Shown here: in pieces, positions 55,869-64,000 of the stretch
Layout: each line of letters starts with the position of its first letter
Position numbering within the stretch: position 1 is the stretch's first letter
From: Psychrobacter sp. DAB_AL43B
GTDB taxonomy: Bacteria; Pseudomonadota; Gammaproteobacteria; Pseudomonadales; Moraxellaceae
Assembly (NCBI RefSeq): GCF_900168255.1
Contig: NZ_LT799838.1
Location: 1-64,000 of the forward strand
Direction: 5' to 3'
DNA: 64,000 nt
Notes under the pieces: model-generated
Databases searched by the model: none
The model's input: only the letters and a program-made list of their open reading frames with translations
Told to the model about the DNA's origin: nothing
Position numbers and translations under genes: made by a program

Positions 55869-57452
55869 TTAGCGATACTGTTTTAAGAATTCCATAAAAT
55901 CTTCTGTTTCGGTTTCTTCAATCTCCGCTTGTTGTAAGATTGATTTTTCGGCCAATACTTCATATTTAGCTTGGGTGTTTGGACTGAGTGTTTGCTGTAA
56001 TAATGAATCGCGATGCTGCTGAGCCAGTGTAAAACCTAGCTGCCATAAGCTGCCTAAACGCTTACTATCAGAGTTTACTTGTGCAGATATGGTCGATTCA
56101 GGGTGACCGGCTTTACCTTGCATTAAGGCGACGGCCGCACGATAATCATTGCCGCCATAATGCGCGTCAAGTAATGCTGCCAATGGCTGCATACGGCTCA
56201 AATGTATGAGCATCCAGCTCTCGAGTGGTTGTTCGGTGCCATTATTGAGTATTTGTAAATTCTCACGGCGACCTTCATTGACAACACGCTCAAGATTAAT
56301 GGCCAGATCTTCTTCTTCCTCAGGCATCAATTCAGGCGAATCGCTTAATAGACAATATAGCGCCATCACTTCTAAAAAACAGGCGCTAGATAGGCGAATG
56401 CCAATATCGCTATAAGGGTCTAAATCAATCGCCCGAAACTCAACATAAGCAATACCACGACGCTCAAGCGCTTCGGTTGGTGTCTCGCCACTCATCGCGA
56501 TTTGCTTGGGGCGAATAGGGCTATAGTATTCATTTTCTATTTGTAAGATATGATTATTGATTTGAATAGGATTGCCATTCTCATCATCTAAACCGAGTTT
56601 CTCAAAGCTTTCATGCGGGGTTTGAATCGCACGGCGCAGTCCTTTGACATACTCTGGTAAATTGTTATAACGGATATCAAGGTGTTCTTGCACGCTATTG
56701 GTATAGCCAAGTTTACCCATACGCAGGCTGGTTGCAGTTGGCTTATAATAGGTTGATCCATTGAGCAGCTCGAGGTCATGGTCAATCCCTGCGACAAAGC
56801 AGGGGCAAACACTGGGACTCGCTCCTAATAAGTAAAGTACCAAACTGGTCAGACGCTTAAAGTTGCGAATAAGACCCAAATACTTATCGTTTTTAAAATC
56901 TGTCAGAGTTAGCGCTTGTGCCGTAGGCGTTTGCGCTTGCCATGCTGAAAATAAATCATCGCCAAACGACAGGTTATAATGTAGACCAGCAATCGTCTGC
57001 ATTCGGCGACCATAACGGATACCAAGTCCACTACGATACAAAGTTTTTAATTTACCGGTATTAGAGCTGCCATAGTCTGCCAGTGGAATATCTTCATCAT
57101 TCGCGGATAGCATACAAGGCATGGATAATGGCCACATCAGCTCATCTTCAGGCATACCTTGATAGACCAATAGGTGCAACTGGCGCAACATGGTAAGCGT
57201 TTCTTTTGGCGACGTTTTAGGGTCGGTAATCAGCTCAAGTAAGCTTTCTGAATAGTCGGTTGTGATAAACGGATGCGTAAGCTTTGAGCCAAGTTTGGCT
57301 GGATGCGGCGTTTGTGACAAATAACCATCAGGCTTAACGCGTAGCCCTTCTTTTTCGATACCGCGTAGCATGCCCGTTAAATGCTCACTAGTAAACCAAC
57401 CTGGAATGTCAAAATCGACAAAGCTACTCGCAAAATTACTCATAATAGTCAT
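55869..57452 (-). CDS. gshA: Glutamate--cysteine ligase
   Basis: GshA makes gamma-glutamylcysteine, the first step of glutathione synthesis. The 527-aa length equals that of the proteobacterial type (E. coli 518). MLRGIEKEGLRVKPDG at about 29-44 and FITTDYSESLLELIT near 64 are the hallmark stretches. GLHYNLSFGDDLF near 158 and the substrate-binding RGIAYVEFRAIDLDPY near 325-340 follow. The N-terminal 10 residues before the domain are variable. It is separated from dsbB by 54 bp and may be co-transcribed with it. Confidence 0.96.
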   Translation of the reverse strand: MTIMSNFASSFVDFDIPGWFTSEHLTGMLRGIEKEGLRVKPDGYLSQTPHPAKLGSKLTHPFITTDYSESLLELITDPKTSPKETLTMLRQLHLLVYQGMPEDELMWPLSMPCMLSANDEDIPLADYGSSNTGKLKTLYRSGLGIRYGRRMQTIAGLHYNLSFGDDLFSAWQAQTPTAQALTLTDFKNDKYLGLIRNFKRLTSLVLYLLGASPSVCPCFVAGIDHDLELLNGSTYYKPTATSLRMGKLGYTNSVQEHLDIRYNNLPEYVKGLRRAIQTPHESFEKLGLDDENGNPIQINNHILQIENEYYSPIRPKQIAMSGETPTEALERRGIAYVEFRAIDLDPYSDIGIRLSSACFLEVMALYCLLSDSPELMPEEEEDLAINLERVVNEGRRENLQILNNGTEQPLESWMLIHLSRMQPLAALLDAHYGGNDYRAAVALMQGKAGHPESTISAQVNSDSKRLGSLWQLGFTLAQQHRDSLLQQTLSPNTQAKYEVLAEKSILQQAEIEETETEDFMEFLKQYR

Positions 57453-57774
57453 CTATTGTTATTAATTATGGTCGCTCGAAATAAAGTTGATATTCGACCG
57501 TAAAAAGGGGTGAGATAATGACGTCAGTTTAGCCCAAAGCCAGTCTAAAAACCACGTACAATTACAAATACAGTAAGCTTCACTTGATGCTATTTGACTG
57601 ATAAAAATTGGCTTATCGCATCATTTGCATATGACATTTAGTCATCATTCAGGATCTACTTTAAACAAAAAAAGCATCTACTAATAAAGTAGATGCTTTA
57701 AATATCGTTAATCTGGATGGTGGTTTTTTATCAGTCATATGATGATTAATAACCGTTTCCAATGCGTCATTGGC
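57453..57774 (-). terminator. 322-bp gap with terminator of the LC7-like gene
   Basis: AAAGCATCTACT (57671-57682) and AGTAGATGCTTT (57688-57699) form a perfect 12-bp stem with a 5-nt loop. The A-run at 57665-57670 is the U-tract on the minus strand. The rest of the gap should contain the gshA promoter; no other feature was seen. Confidence 0.8.
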
Positions 57775-58131
57775 TTATGAGAATTCTAGTTCAGTCTCAA
57801 AGCTTTTTAGATTATGGCGTGCCATCGCAAGATTAGATTTTTGACGATCAAGTACTAGGTATAAAAATAAATTATCATTACGTACCAATGGACGTAGCAA
57901 ATGATATTGCTTGCCAAGGGTAATGAGAATGTCTTCAATGCTTTCGTTTAAGCCTAAAGATTCTGCCACTTTACGCTTAGAACGCAAGACATCAGTGTTG
58001 CCAGCAGAAGCAAGTTCAAGGTCAATACCAGAGCCTTGGGTTGCCATTGCGAGACCTGATTCGCTGTCTACCAGTGCTGCGGCAATAAAACCGTCAATGT
58101 CGTTTAATGCGTCAAGTGATAACTTCGCCAT
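57775..58131 (-). CDS. Roadblock/LC7-like small protein
   Basis: A 118-aa protein with an alternating helix-strand pattern. [23 protein letters not shown] (residues 12-34) matches the start of roadblock/LC7 domains, which serve as regulators of small GTPases and motility proteins. [24 protein letters not shown] near 82-105 matches the last strand-helix pair. No GTPase gene is adjacent, so the partner is unknown. It has its own terminator. Confidence 0.6.
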   Translation of the reverse strand: MAKLSLDALNDIDGFIAAALVDSESGLAMATQGSGIDLELASAGNTDVLRSKRKVAESLGLNESIEDILITLGKQYHLLRPLVRNDNLFLYLVLDRQKSNLAMARHNLKSFETELEFS

Positions 58132-58443
58132 GCAAATATGCCTTAACTATTTCAGATATAAATAGGATTGATTAGATTAGCTACTTAAAAGTAGGCGGTA
58201 TTTAAGCATATACTAATAATAATGCAATCGTAAACCGACTAAATGCACTTTTAACCGGATTAACGGTATAAGGCATGTTTTTGGGTATACGTTTGTACAT
58301 TCATATCTATCTAAATAGTTCTGACCTACAACTTATCTGATTCACAATGATGGTTAAGTCAGTGAGCTTTGAATGATACGTGTCGTTAATAGCTGATAAA
58401 TTTATAGTAACCAAATTATCTACTATTGATTATGAGTACTTAC
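58132..58443. other. 312-bp gap, no feature recognised
   Basis: An AT-rich gap between erpA and the LC7-like gene, both on the minus strand. It presumably has the LC7 promoter near 58140-58200. No terminator for erpA with a clear T-run and no ORF with a good ribosome-binding site was found. Confidence 0.4.
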
Positions 58444-58812
58444 TTAGATAGAAAACGACGAACCACAGCCACAAGTGGTGGTTGCATTGGGGTTGGTGAC
58501 CACAAAGCGTGCTCCCTCTAGCCCTTCGGTATAATCAACAGTAGAGCCTTGTAAGTACTGATAACTTAGCGAATCGACAACTAATGTCACATCATTATTA
58601 TCAAAATTGGCATCATCTTCATTGAGCTCGTTAGCAAAGTTAAAGCCGTAAGAGAAGCCTGAGCAGCCGCCACCGGTCACATAAACGCGTAGCATCAGGT
58701 TGCTATCGCCTTCTTCTTCACGCAAGCGACGGACTTTTTGCGCCGCACTATCGGTTAAATTTAAAACCGTTGGATCTACGGGTTGGTTTGAGCTTGGGTC
58801 AAATTGGTTCAT
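58444..58812 (-). CDS. erpA: Iron-sulfur cluster insertion protein ErpA
   Basis: ErpA is an A-type carrier that delivers [4Fe-4S] clusters to targets such as isoprenoid enzymes. The 122-aa protein has [14 protein letters not shown] near 17 and [16 protein letters not shown] near 42-57 with the first Cys. [16 protein letters not shown] at the C-terminus supplies the other two Cys. All three cluster ligands are kept. The acidic [15 protein letters not shown] loop is a bit longer than usual. Assignment to ErpA rather than IscA rests on length and the isolated location. Confidence 0.85.
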   Translation of the reverse strand: MNQFDPSSNQPVDPTVLNLTDSAAQKVRRLREEEGDSNLMLRVYVTGGGCSGFSYGFNFANELNEDDANFDNNDVTLVVDSLSYQYLQGSTVDYTEGLEGARFVVTNPNATTTCGCGSSFSI

Positions 58813-59304
58813 ATTTACCTCAATTGCTAAAATCGAATGATATTATTTTTTACTGATGCGAGGTCGTCTATTTATACTGGATAATGCAGAGTTAGCAGGA
58901 GTTTTTAATGACTGCTGCTAATGAATCACAGGCGACGGTACTATTATTGAGAGTGGCGGTTATTTTAGCTAGCGACTGTGGCATAGCCGTTAGGCTAACA
59001 TTAAGGCTATTAGCACTTAACTGACTGATGTCAATAGTGTTTTGCTAGTATAACATAATTGGGGTAACGATTGATTTGTCAAGGGTGACAGCAGCGTTTG
59101 CCATTATATAAGGGTAGCATGCGTCACTTATTCTTTACTGATAGAACAGAATAATTAGCAGTATAAAGGATTGAATTTAAAATACTTATTTAATTGTTTG
59201 CCTATCGGTTAGGCGTTTGAAATAATAGCCGCCAGTAAACATGCCAGACGTGTGTTTTTCCTATTGCCTTATGTTTTATATTACCGCTGAGATGAAGAAA
59301 TTAT
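58813..59304. other. 492-bp divergent gap between erpA and the ABC-F gene
   Basis: It should hold promoters for both genes. It contains one small ORF with a proper ribosome-binding site (58908-59024, listed separately). No RNA gene, repeat copy or parS site was seen here. Confidence 0.4.
58908..59024 (+). CDS. Possible small hydrophobic protein (38 aa)
   Basis: The ORF MTAANESQATVLLLRVAVIL continues to 38 residues and ends LLALN. AGGAG at 58897-58901 lies 6 nt before the ATG, a better site than many real genes here have. The product has one hydrophobic stretch. No family is recognised and chance is possible. It could be a small membrane protein or a leader peptide for the ABC-F gene 280 bp downstream. 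Confidence 0.2.
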   Translation: MTAANESQATVLLLRVAVILASDCGIAVRLTLRLLALN

Positions 59305-61323
59305 ATGATCGAATTTAAAGACGTTGGTGTTCGCCGTGATGGTCGTGAGTTGTTTGCGGGCGCAAGCTTCCAGCTACATCCGGGCCATAAAGTTGGCTTA
59401 ACGGGCAATAACGGTACCGGTAAATCGACCTTGTTTGCCTTATTGTTGACACGAATGGGCACCGGTGATACCGAAGTGACGCTTGATAAAGGTGAAGTGA
59501 GCATTCCTGATAGCTGGCATGTGGCGCACATGGCGCAGGAAGTTGGCGCGACCACACAGACCGCGATTGACTATGTACTCAGCGGTGATGAGCAGTGGTA
59601 CGAGATTAATGCTACCTTGAATGACTTGAGCAGCGTCAGTGACGAGCAGATTGGCATACTGCATCAGCAGTTTGACGAAATTGATGGTTATCGTACGCCG
59701 ACTAAAGCGGCACAAATCATGGCGGGTTTAGGTTTTAATACCAATCAGCATGAATTGCCGGTAGAAGGCTTTTCGGGTGGTTGGCGCATGCGTCTAAACC
59801 TTGCTAAAACCTTGATGAGCCGTGCTGATTTAATGTTACTCGATGAGCCAACCAACCATTTGGACTTAGACGCTATTCTTTGGCTTGAGACTTGGATTAA
59901 TGCCTTTACTGGTCTGGTCATTGTTATCTCGCATGACCAAACCTTTTTAGATAATACCGTCGGTCATATCTTGCATGTTGAACAACAAAAAATTACCCTT
60001 TATACCGGTAACTACCAGCAGTTTATTCGTACCCGTCATGAGCGTATGGCACAGCAGCAACAAGCTTTTGAGAAGCAAGAAGCAACGAAAGCGCATTTAG
60101 ATGACTTTATTCGTCGTTTTCGTGCAAAGGCCAGTAAAGCAAAGCAAGCGCAGAGCCGTATCAAGCAGCTTGAACGCATGGCTGAGCTGTCACCGATGAT
60201 GGCGGACAATCCGTTTTCGTTCCGCTTTTATGAGCCTGCTAATATGAGCTCGCCATTGATTGAGTTGACCGATGCCGATATTGGTTATAGCGACACCCCG
60301 CTGCTTTATAATGCCAATGTACAAGTAACCCCTGACACTCGTATCGGACTACTTGGGATGAATGGCGCTGGTAAATCGACCTTGATTAAAGCCTTGGTCG
60401 GTGAGCTTGGTGTATTAACGGGCAGTTATAATGTTTCAGACACGCTAAAGCTTGGCTACTTTAACCAGCATCAAATGGATATTCTTGATCCCAAGGCAAC
60501 CCCGATAGAGATGATGCGTCGTTTAGCAGGCAAAACTTCTGATGCGATGCTACGGTCGTTTTTGGGTAGCTTTGATTTCCGTGGCGACCGTATCGATACC
60601 CCAAGTGAGCTATTCTCTGGTGGCGAGCGGGCGCGTTTGACCTTGGCATTAATCGTTTGGCAGCGTCCGAACGTCCTCGTACTCGATGAGCCAACCAACC
60701 ATTTAGATTTACAAATGCGTCAAGCGTTGACCATCGCCTTGCAAGGGTTCGAAGGGGCAGTGGTACTGGTCTCGCATGACCGCGAGCTGATTGCCAACGT
60801 CTGTGATGAGCTGTTTTTGGTACATGATGGGCAAATCGATGAGTTCGATGGCGATATCAGTGACTATGGTAAGTGGCTAGCTGAAAAACGTAAGCAAGAA
60901 AACTCACAAGATAAAAATACCAGTAAGAAAAAAAGTAAAAAAGAGAGTAAGAAGTTTGTTTCACGTGAAACGAATGACAATTCAGCAGACAGCCATGCGA
61001 GCAAGCAAGTGGGTAATAATGAGTCTCAGCCTGCGCTTAGTAAAGATGCCCAGCGTAAATTAGCCGCTGAGCAACGCAAACTAACCGCGCCTATTCGCCG
61101 CGATATTGAAAATATAGAAAAAGCCCTAGCTGATATTGATAAGAAGTTAGCGACCCTTGAGACAAAGCTTGCCGATACTGAGTTTTATGAAGAAAGCCGT
61201 AAGTCTGACTTAATGAAACTACTCAACGAGCAAACAGCATTGCAGCAGCAACATAGTGATAATGAAGAAAAACTATTGCTAGCGATGACGACGTTAGAGG
61301 AAATGGAAGCGGACATTAGCTAA
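59305..61323 (+). CDS. ABC-F family ATPase (YheS-like)
   Basis: ABC-F proteins bind the ribosomal exit site and rescue or tune translation. The 672-aa protein carries two ATPase domains: Walker A GNNGTGKSTL near 32 and GMNGAGKSTL near 350, signature FSGGWRMRLNLAK near 152 and FSGGERARLTLAL near 437. Two LDEPTNHLDL Walker B motifs lie near 180 and 458. The inter-domain linker (about 235-305) is the P-site-reaching arm. A charged C-terminal extension includes a coiled coil. Similarity at the N-terminus is closest to YheS. A parS site lies in the extension and encodes VSRET. Confidence 0.9.
   Translation: MIEFKDVGVRRDGRELFAGASFQLHPGHKVGLTGNNGTGKSTLFALLLTRMGTGDTEVTLDKGEVSIPDSWHVAHMAQEVGATTQTAIDYVLSGDEQWYEINATLNDLSSVSDEQIGILHQQFDEIDGYRTPTKAAQIMAGLGFNTNQHELPVEGFSGGWRMRLNLAKTLMSRADLMLLDEPTNHLDLDAILWLETWINAFTGLVIVISHDQTFLDNTVGHILHVEQQKITLYTGNYQQFIRTRHERMAQQQQAFEKQEATKAHLDDFIRRFRAKASKAKQAQSRIKQLERMAELSPMMADNPFSFRFYEPANMSSPLIELTDADIGYSDTPLLYNANVQVTPDTRIGLLGMNGAGKSTLIKALVGELGVLTGSYNVSDTLKLGYFNQHQMDILDPKATPIEMMRRLAGKTSDAMLRSFLGSFDFRGDRIDTPSELFSGGERARLTLALIVWQRPNVLVLDEPTNHLDLQMRQALTIALQGFEGAVVLVSHDRELIANVCDELFLVHDGQIDEFDGDISDYGKWLAEKRKQENSQDKNTSKKKSKKESKKFVSRETNDNSADSHASKQVGNNESQPALSKDAQRKLAAEQRKLTAPIRRDIENIEKALADIDKKLATLETKLADTEFYEESRKSDLMKLLNEQTALQQQHSDNEEKLLLAMTTLEEMEADIS
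60957..60972. promoter_or_regulatory. parS-like ParB-binding site
   Basis: TGTTTCACGTGAAACG matches parS at 15 of 16 positions. It lies in the low-complexity C-terminal extension of the ABC-F gene, where the protein sequence is free to accommodate it. Confidence 0.75.
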
Positions 61324-61399
61324 CAAGCTAGAGCTAACAAACCCACCGTTTTATCACGTTATCGTTCAATTACAAAACAAGCCATAAACAGTCAGTCAT

Positions 61400-61437
61400 A
61401 AAAAAAGGGAAGGCGTAAGCCTTCCCTTTTTTTATTT
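61400..61437. terminator. Bidirectional terminator, ABC-F / RlpA-like
   Basis: AAAGGGAAGGC and GCCTTCCCTTT form a perfect 11-bp stem with a GTAA tetraloop, with A-run before and T-run after, between convergent genes. Confidence 0.93.
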
Positions 61438-61444
61438 TATGCGC

Positions 61445-61807
61445 TTATTGCATACGATATTTACCATCCCCGTAAGAGAGGATTTTCATGGTGGTCGTAC
61501 AAAGCTGACAGTTTATTTGACCCGCAGCGGCTTTCGATAAATCAAGAATTCGACCTTTAATAAAAGGTCCTCTATCCGTAATTTTTACGATCACGCTCTG
61601 CTTTGTCTTTTTGTTGGTCACTTGTACCTTCGTACCAAACGGCAGCGTCTTATGCGCAGCAGTTAGGGAGTTCATATTGAAGATACTACCACTAGCAGTA
61701 CGTTTACCATGAAACTTACTACCATAATAACTGGTGTTTCCGGCAAAAACGGTGGTGCTTAATAATAGTGATAATGTGATAACCAAAGACTTAATTAAAT
61801 AAGACAT
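61445..61807 (-). CDS. RlpA-like septal lytic transglycosylase domain protein
   Basis: A 120-aa exported protein. The signal peptide is residues 1-22 (SLVITLSLLLSTTVFA), so the mature form starts near GNTSYYG. The double-psi beta-barrel domain shows YYGSKFHGKRTASGSIFN near 27-44, LPFGTKVQVTN near 55 and ITDRGPFIKGRILDLSKAAA near 76-95. The His and Asp used for catalysis in RlpA are present. The C-terminus holds a CQLC pair. No SPOR domain is present, unlike full-length RlpA, so it is a minimal form that may cleave or only bind naked glycan strands. Confidence 0.82.
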   Translation of the reverse strand: MSYLIKSLVITLSLLLSTTVFAGNTSYYGSKFHGKRTASGSIFNMNSLTAAHKTLPFGTKVQVTNKKTKQSVIVKITDRGPFIKGRILDLSKAAAGQINCQLCTTTMKILSYGDGKYRMQ

Positions 61808-62241
61808 TTAAAACCTGTGTTCTATTGATGAGATAGACAGATACCCTTGCCTATGTTATTCATATTCCCTGTGAGTACAAATAATATAAAATATCTTACA
61901 AGAAATAACTTGTCCGATTATTACAGCTCTGTGAAAGAACTCTCAAGGTCAAATATTTTCATATCGAAAACCAACTAAATGACCAGAAAAATACAAAATA
62001 AAGTATTGATTTAAAAGAAAATTAATTTTTCAAGAAGGGTGTTAGGAACAGTTCAAGCAAGGTTTTCTTATGGCTTAGCCCTTATACAAGGCGCTTACCG
62101 CTAGATTCTAGCTAACTCTATCGGAACGGTTTAACGCTGCCATAGTTGTGACAAAAAATTAAGCAAAAAGTCATGTAAATAAAACTTGCTATACTCTTAC
62201 GATTTTGTAATATGCGTAAGATTAAACATTATTTCATAGTA
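61808..62241. other. 434-bp gap, no feature recognised
   Basis: An AT-rich stretch between the RlpA-like gene and the 23-bp tandem repeat. No ORF with a good ribosome-binding site, RNA gene, parS site or repeat copy was found. It presumably carries promoters for the two divergent genes. Confidence 0.4.
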
Positions 62242-62295
62242 TTTGAATGAATATTTATAATAAGTTTGAATGAATATTTATAATAAATTTGAATG
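62242..62295 (+). repeat. 23-bp tandem repeat at the start of the DUF4105 gene
   Basis: TTTGAATGAATATTTATAATAAG (62242-62264) is repeated at 62265-62287 with one change, followed by the first eight bases again. The start codon of the next gene lies in this third, partial unit. No ribosome-binding site is visible before it, so the duplication may have moved or removed the original one. Confidence 0.9.
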
Positions 62296-64000
62296 CAAAA
62301 AATATTTTTGTGCGTGGTTTTTTTTGCTGTCTCTACTGCTTATGCAGCCGAAATCTATAACGTAGATTCGGTGGTGACTGAAGAAGAAGACAGTAATCCA
62401 TTTATTAATAATGAAACTGCTGAAATGCCCGTGCTTGTTAGTGGACTCGATACTTCGCCAGCAGAAGAGCATGGCGTACAACCGCTTAATGATAAAGATA
62501 CACTTGAGCCAAAACGAAAGCATAATAAAGACCTAGCTATCGCTCCCGAAAAGCTAAAAGCATTGGCTAAGCAGGCTAAGCAGGCTCAGTGGTAACATTT
62601 ATTATTCTATAAAAATGGCAAAGCTGAAGTTATTTCACCAAATTTCTATTTAACCAACCCAAAATCACGCTCAAAACGCAACTTCGATCCTTATGCAGAG
62701 CTGATGGCAACGATAGAGCAGGCAAGTAACGAGAGCGTTGTCTGCAAATATCCAGCCAGATATTTATGGCTCAATCACCATTTACCTGAATTGAATATCA
62801 GTTTCAAAAACTGCGCACAGTTGCCAGATCCAACCCAAGAAATAAGCCTCATCTTAGTCAGTAATTACTTAAAAAATCCCACCTCTTCGTTCGGTCATGT
62901 ATTGGTCAAAACCAGTATGCCAACAGACGATAAAGACAGTACTATTAAAGAAGTGAGAGAGCTTTCAAGCGAGAATTTGCTCAATAACCCCTATAACTTT
63001 GGCGCGCGTATTCCAGCCAATGAAAATGGTGCAATGTATGCTATCAAAGGGCTTTTTGGACTGTATGATGCTGGATTTTCGGAGACAGAGTTTTTTAAAC
63101 AAGATGCTGTGTACTCTAAGAATGAGCAACGAGATATGTGGGAGTATGTCCTCAATCTTGAAGCGTTTGAAACGCAGTTATTGAACTACCATTTATACGA
63201 AGCAAAATTAGCCCGATTTGATTATTACTTCATCAAGCAAAATTGTGGCTATCGTTCAGGCGAGATATTAGAGTTGATTAGCGATGTAAAAACGACTGAG
63301 CGTATAGGCCCGTGGTACGCACCAGATTATGTGTTTGACCAGTTGTTAGAACACGATAATGGCACAGAGCCATTAGTAGCTTCGGTACGTTATTTACCTT
63401 CTGAGCAAACGCAGCTGCGAGAGAAGTTTGTACAACTGTCCAAGCCAATACAAAGTATTATTAATGGGATCATTATTACAGAGGATACCACTTCGCTTGC
63501 CACTTTGAATGCCGATGATAGAGCGCTTGCACTGGATTTTTTGATTTTGCATCGCACCTATCAAATATCACAAGAGCATACGCCACATCAGCAAGCATTA
63601 AAAAATGAATTGTTGAGTCAACGTTTTACGCTACCAGCCAGTAACCGTTTAGCTAAGCTGGTTGTGCCTAATAAAGCGTCACCCGCATTGAGTAGTAAAA
63701 CCACGCAAACTAAAGTGATTTTATATGATGACAAAGCGGAGGTAGGGCTATCACTATTTGTGAAAGATCCGCTCAACGCTTACACTGATATTGATAAGCG
63801 GTTTGAAGCAGTACAAGTCTCTTTGGGCTATGATTTTGATGATAGTAAGTGGACGCTGACAGACTTCGTCTTTTTAGACATGCAGCAGATTGAAGACCTT
63901 AGACAACCGTTATCAGGCGAGCCCAAATTATCTTGGCAATTAAAAACAGGTGCTCGCACCGACTTGTTTACAGGTAATCATCACAGCCCTTATGCGCAAG
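62293..64000 (+). pseudogene. DUF4105-domain protein gene with an in-frame stop, partial at window end
   Basis: The frame begins with a signal peptide (MQKIFLCVVFFAVSTAYAAE) and runs 100 codons to TAA at 62593-62595. The same frame then stays open for the remaining 1.4 kb. Around the stop it reads ALAKQAKQAQW-stop-HLLFYKNGKAEVISPNFYL, which fits the W-x-x-LLHY start of DUF4105 proteins with no residue missing. Later SFGHVLVKTS, NFGARIPANENGAMYAIKGLFGL, DYYFIKQNCGYRSGEILEL match the rest. So one nonsense codon interrupts an otherwise intact gene that continues past the window. Recent decay, stop-codon readthrough or a sequencing error are all possible. DUF4105 function is unknown; the protein is probably exported. 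Confidence 0.8.

Overview
The window is the replication-origin end of a bacterial chromosome, and everything in it points to Psychrobacter (Moraxellaceae, Gammaproteobacteria). It opens with a DnaA-box-rich, AT-rich origin followed by dnaA, dnaN, recF and gyrB. Sampled coding regions have about 43% G+C. The neighbours (rlmF, guaA, dnaJ-dapB, mpl, gshA, erpA) suit that group. The genus call is recognition from memory, not a database search.

Layout. 1-7.8 kb: oriC, dnaA, dnaN, recF, gyrB. 7.9-13.6 kb: mntP, rlmF, a crotonase, an unknown gene, a PatB/MalY-type PLP enzyme, a cupin. 13.7-19 kb (minus): FGGY kinase, GlpD-like flavoprotein and an alkyl-DHAP-synthase-like flavoprotein, which could form a glycerol / ether-lipid pathway. 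19.5-23 kb: guaA and two small membrane-protein genes, ending in a copy of the guaA terminator. 23-24 kb: an AT-rich SIR2-like gene. 24-28 kb: an MDR reductase cluster (acuI, two full paralogues, one broken tail) shaped by duplication. 27.9-31.9 kb: a DUF2157/DUF4401/GDYXXLXY membrane operon and a DinB/DUF2798 pair. 32-37.2 kb: racemase, a compositionally odd MATE exporter, a lipoprotein hydrolase, a nitronate monooxygenase. 37.3-40.7 kb: a two-ATPase operon behind three 27-bp repeats, each holding an inverted repeat. 40.7-64 kb: mostly housekeeping (thioesterase, YheT, YigZ, rsuA, dsbC, dnaJ, dapB, ornithine decarboxylase, def, mpl, NlpE-like, dsbB, gshA, LC7, erpA, ABC-F, RlpA-like), ending in a DUF4105 gene with an in-frame stop.

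Two non-gene layers stand out. First, eight 16-bp sites match the ParB-binding parS palindrome at 14 or more of 16 positions. They lie in recF (twice), beside mntP (twice), in yigZ, upstream of dnaJ, inside the dnaJ terminator (perfect match) and in the ABC-F gene, so they probably mark the centromere-like origin domain. Second, five intergenic copies of a hairpin-forming repeat share a core (GCAGCCTCTGTC ... GGCACAGCAAGCAAG in most copies) flanked by arms that stay paired although their sequences differ.

The best candidates for something undescribed are the two-ATPase operon with its repeated operator-like array, the stand-alone SIR2-like gene, and the five-copy structured repeat. No tRNA, rRNA, CRISPR array, integrase or transposase was seen.
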